The notes below the pieces were generated by a model. The model saw nothing but the letters and a program-made list of their open reading frames with translations. It was not told the origin of the DNA and did no database searches. From assembly GCF_013870525.1 (NCBI RefSeq), contig NZ_JACBXD010000069.1:1-41761 (forward strand): a stretch of DNA of 41,761 bases. Reading direction: 5' to 3'. This stretch comes from Amycolatopsis pittospori (GTDB taxonomy: Bacteria; Actinomycetota; Actinomycetes; Mycobacteriales; Pseudonocardiaceae). Positions 39,538-41,761 of the stretch are shown piece after piece. Every line of letters begins with the position of its first letter. The stretch's first letter is position 1. The position numbers and the translations under genes are program-made.

Positions 39538-40110
39538 TCAGATCACCTCCTCAGCGGCCAGAACCTTACGAAGGCGCGCGAGGGCGCGATGTTGGGCCAC
39601 CCGGACGGCTCCCGGAGTGGACCCGACGGCCTCGGCCGTCTCTTCGGCGGACAATCCCACGACCACGCGCAGGACCACGATCTCACGTTGTTTGTCGGGG
39701 AGAACGCGCAGCAGCTGCGACATACGCTCGTTCAGCTCGCCCTGGAGGGCACGCTGCTCCGGACCGACGCCGCCCTCGATCTCGTCGGGGACTTCGGCGA
39801 CCGGTTCGGCACGATTGCGGGCCGCGGCGCGATGCGCGTCGGCCACCTTGTGCTGGGCGATCCCGTAGACGAAGGCCAGGAACGGGCGGCCCTGATCACG
39901 GTACGAAGGCAATGCCGTGAGCACCGCGAGACACACCTCCTGAGCAACGTCGTCTGCGGAAGCGAACGAACGCTCCTGCCTGCCAACCCGAGCGCGGCAG
40001 TACCGCACTACCAAAGGACGGATGGCCGCCAGCAACCGCTCGACCGCTTGAGGATCTCCCTCAACAGCAGCGGCGACCGGCTCATCCAGTCCGTCCCCCA
40101 CATTGGCCAT
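39538..40110 (-). CDS. sigD: ECF RNA polymerase sigma factor SigD
   Basis: 190 residues. Region 2 (about 15-90: PLVVRYCRARVGRQERSFASADDVAQEVCLAVLTALPSYRDQGRPFLAFVYGIAQHKVADAHRAAARN) and region 4 (about 120-185: LLRVLPDKQREIVVLRVVVGLSAEETAEAVGSTPGAVRVAQHRALARLRKVL) are clear. It matches Rv3414c in gene position. ATG 40110 is preferred; a TTG three codons upstream (40119) is possible. It is cotranscribed with rsdA, abutting it. SigD in mycobacteria is linked to stationary-phase and stringent responses. Confidence 0.92.
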   Translation of the reverse strand: MANVGDGLDEPVAAAVEGDPQAVERLLAAIRPLVVRYCRARVGRQERSFASADDVAQEVCLAVLTALPSYRDQGRPFLAFVYGIAQHKVADAHRAAARNRAEPVAEVPDEIEGGVGPEQRALQGELNERMSQLLRVLPDKQREIVVLRVVVGLSAEETAEAVGSTPGAVRVAQHRALARLRKVLAAEEVI

Positions 40111-40491
40111 CGCAGACAACAGTCCCAGTGTTACGTATAGGCGTGCAAAGAGTCCGGCGTGTGACTTCGGATGCCACTACCGGTGACAGCTACCGTACCG
40201 CCCGGACGGGCCGCCTTCACTGACGGCCGTCACCGGCGCGCCGCCTGCTCGGCGGGCGCTGAAATTCCGGGTCTTCCTGGTTCCTTTCGCTCGTAGTCGA
40301 ACTTTCAACGAGCTGGAACGCAGACGGGTACGACGATCCGCCCGGAGGCGGACGCGCTCGGGCCAGAGTGCCCGAGCGGTAAGCGCAAAGGTGCGAAGGG
40401 TGACAGGGAACACAGGTACGGGCCAGGGGCTTGCCCCCGGCCCGTTGTCACCCGTTGCCGTATTCAGACCAGCGAAATCAGAAAAAGCTTG
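40111..40491. other. Intergenic region between sigD and the LuxR regulator
   Basis: This 381-bp stretch has no convincing gene. It holds the sigD promoter region (a TATACGTAAC stretch on the minus strand near 40130-40139 may contain a -10) and the terminator of the LuxR gene; the remaining 200 bp show nothing recognisable. Confidence 0.4.
40419..40446 (-). terminator. Terminator of the LuxR-type regulator gene
   Basis: ACGGGCCaGGGGC, loop TT, GCCCCcGGCCCGT; the minus-strand gene ends 46 bases away. No long T run is present. Confidence 0.6.
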
Positions 40492-41088
40492 TCAGGAGAC
40501 GAGTCCACGGCGGAATCCGTGGGCGACCGCCTGAGCGCGGTCCCGCACACCGAGCTTGCGGAACAAGCGGCGCGCGTGGGTCTTCACGGTGTCTTCGGAC
40601 AGGTACAGCTCGCGGCCGATCTGTCCGTTGCTCTTGCCCTGACTCATCCCGCGGAGCACCTGAAGCTCGCGCTCGGTGAGCTGGACACCGGGGTCGGAGG
40701 GCTGACGCGGCGCCGGCACCGAAGTGCTGGCGAGGGTGTGCGCCAGTGCGGCGACCAGCTCGGGACGCGAGGCGTCCCAGCGCAGGTAGCCGCGGGCTCC
40801 GCCGGCGATGGCCGCGGCGATGCTGCCCGCATCGTCCGGGGCGCCGAACACGATCACGTTCGCTTGGGGGTTCGCCGAGACGAGCCGCCGGGTGGCTTCG
40901 ACGCCAGTCGGCACGGCGCGCTGGGTACCGACCAGCACGACGTCGACGGGCTGACGGGAGTACCGGGCCAGCAGCTCGTCACCGTGCGCTACGCAGTCGA
41001 TGCGACTGACCCCTGGGACCGCGGACATCACTCGAGTGAGCCCTTCGCGGACACTGCGTCGGTCGTCGCAGATCAAGACCGTCGTCAC
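40492..41088 (-). CDS. BldM-like orphan response regulator with altered receiver
   Basis: 198 residues. The C-terminus (LTERELQVLRGMSQGKSNGQIGRELYLSEDTVKTHARRLFRKLGVRDRAQAVAHGFRRGLV) closely follows the Streptomyces developmental regulator BldM, and the position beside a sigma factor and guaB matches BldM synteny. The receiver keeps DD at 8-9 but the phospho-acceptor is Gly54 (VVLVGTQRAV, where Asp is expected) and the usual Lys lies in GYLRWDAS as Arg/Trp, so phosphorylation is impossible. Activity is probably set by dimerisation with a partner, as BldM with WhiI. GTG 41088 follows AAGGAAA. Terminator after the gene. Confidence 0.82.
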   Translation of the reverse strand: MTTVLICDDRRSVREGLTRVMSAVPGVSRIDCVAHGDELLARYSRQPVDVVLVGTQRAVPTGVEATRRLVSANPQANVIVFGAPDDAGSIAAAIAGGARGYLRWDASRPELVAALAHTLASTSVPAPRQPSDPGVQLTERELQVLRGMSQGKSNGQIGRELYLSEDTVKTHARRLFRKLGVRDRAQAVAHGFRRGLVS

Positions 41089-41228
41089 GGGGTTTCCTTC
41101 CTGCAGCCGGGTGACATTCCACTTCCCCTATCGGACGCTTTAGCCCGAACCTTGACACGATCCGGTGGCTTTTTTTGAAAGTTCTTAGCCCGGTTGCCGG
41201 AATGGGCCCTCCAACAGGCTAGACGCTC

Positions 41229-41761
41229 TCAGAGGGGGACCCACGGAGATTCCCGGGCGAGCCACCTCCCGCAAGGATCTGCGTGCCGTAACACTGCGTG
41301 CAACAGTTCGGACCCTCTGAATCGATACTCATCGGCGTGTCCTGCCCGCAGGTCGGCCGCGACCAGGTACGCCACCCACAGAAGTGAATTGAATTCGTAT
41401 TTCTCGGCGGTTTCGCGAGCGTCCTCGACCAGCGTCTCCGCGCGGTCCCGCTGGGCGGAACTCCCATTCGCCATCGTCACGCCGAGTACAAGTCGTGATT
41501 TGACGACATGTCGGCACGCGCCTCGGTCCAGCGCCGTTTCCAGCGCCATTTCCGCAGGTGCGATCGCCGCCTCGGAAATGTTACTCGCCAGTTCGATTTC
41601 CGCGCCCACCCAACCGGCCCTGGTCCGGGTCCGCCAGTTGCCGGTGTGCACGTTCGCACGGGCCACCAGCCGCCGCGCCGCGGTGAGCCTGCCGCGGCCG
41701 AGATTGTCCGCCGCGAGACCGAGCAGGGCGTCCGCCCGCGCCCCCTCGGCGTCCAGCCCGT
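41229..41761 (-). CDS. Rv3415c-like protein, C-terminal part (runs off the window)
   Basis: 177 residues visible with no start inside the window. The sequence is alpha-helical with Ala/Arg/Leu pattern: LDAEGARADALLGLAADNLGRGRLTAARRLVARANVHTGN then RAGWVGAEIELASNISEAAIAPAEMALETALDRGACRHVVKSRLVLGV, ETLVEDARETAEKYEF and NSLLWVAYLVAADL. It resembles a TPR-like helical fold. The place upstream of the sigD block fits Rv3415c, a conserved hypothetical protein. No catalytic motif was seen. Confidence 0.65.
   Translation of the reverse strand, partial: GLDAEGARADALLGLAADNLGRGRLTAARRLVARANVHTGNWRTRTRAGWVGAEIELASNISEAAIAPAEMALETALDRGACRHVVKSRLVLGVTMANGSSAQRDRAETLVEDARETAEKYEFNSLLWVAYLVAADLRAGHADEYRFRGSELLHAVLRHADPCGRWLARESPWVPL

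Noticed and set aside
41139..41195. Two TTAGCCCG stretches (CTTTAGCCCGAAC and TCTTAGCCCGGTT) as further copies of the dispersed repeat
   Set aside because: They match only one half of the core and lack the second arm.
1..41761. Mobile element or prophage genes
   Set aside because: No transposase, integrase, phage or conjugation protein was recognised on either strand.

Overview
The window comes from a GC-rich actinomycete, most probably Pseudonocardiaceae and most like Amycolatopsis. The evidence is the base composition, frequent GTG/TTG starts, an actinobacterial gene repertoire (DUF5336, PerM-like protein, GuaB3, DUF5319, SigD/RsdA, BldM-like regulator, mycothiol-type isomerase fold) and gene order matching Mycobacterium tuberculosis in two blocks. 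The genus is inference; no search was possible.

Layout. (1) 1-11.4 kb, mostly minus strand, resembles the Rv0948c-Rv0955 neighbourhood: a PerM-like membrane protein (partial), a DUF5336 protein, sucD, sucC, then a lineage-specific pair (B12-domain-like protein plus a membrane protein of about 15 helices), an M23 peptidase (+), a small Cys-containing protein, pcrA (-), a DUF1707 protein and an AroQ chorismate mutase (+). The mutase is preceded by a Phe/Tyr-rich leader peptide and a hairpin that looks like an attenuator. (2) 11.5-17.5 kb, plus strand: a small membrane protein, two single-pass proteins with extracytoplasmic domains, a Ser/Thr kinase and an adjacent pseudokinase; this reads as an envelope signalling cluster. 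(3) 17.5-19.4 kb: a LysR regulator divergent from an EamA transporter. (4) 19.5-23.6 kb: a PspC-type sensor kinase, LuxR response regulator and DUF4345 protein, divergent from a PspC membrane protein and a small membrane protein. (5) 23.9-24.9 kb: a protein made of four fused cold-shock domains. (6) 25.1-34.6 kb: guaA, two DinB-fold proteins, a Zn alcohol dehydrogenase, an aldehyde dehydrogenase, a Tat-exported BBE-type flavin oxidase, an MDMPI-type protein and a ChoD-like GMC oxidoreductase. (7) 34.6-41.8 kb, resembling Rv3409c-Rv3415c: guaB3, a DUF3574 protein, guaB, DUF5319, rsdA, sigD, a BldM-like regulator lacking the phospho-acceptor Asp, and the C-terminus of an Rv3415c-like protein. 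GuaA, GuaB and GuaB3 place much of guanine nucleotide metabolism here.

Overlaid on this are three short-sequence families that gene annotation does not explain: twelve copies of a roughly 25-bp palindromic repeat with core TTTAGCGGGCTAA, usually just after stop codons but once inside the choD reading frame; an identical 18-mer semi-palindrome (AGCAAAGGTCCCTTGCTC) present twice, once inside a gene; and five copies of TCCANNNTGGA, all inside genes and all in the same codon phase using uncommon codons. No rRNA, tRNA, CRISPR array, transposase or prophage gene was seen.
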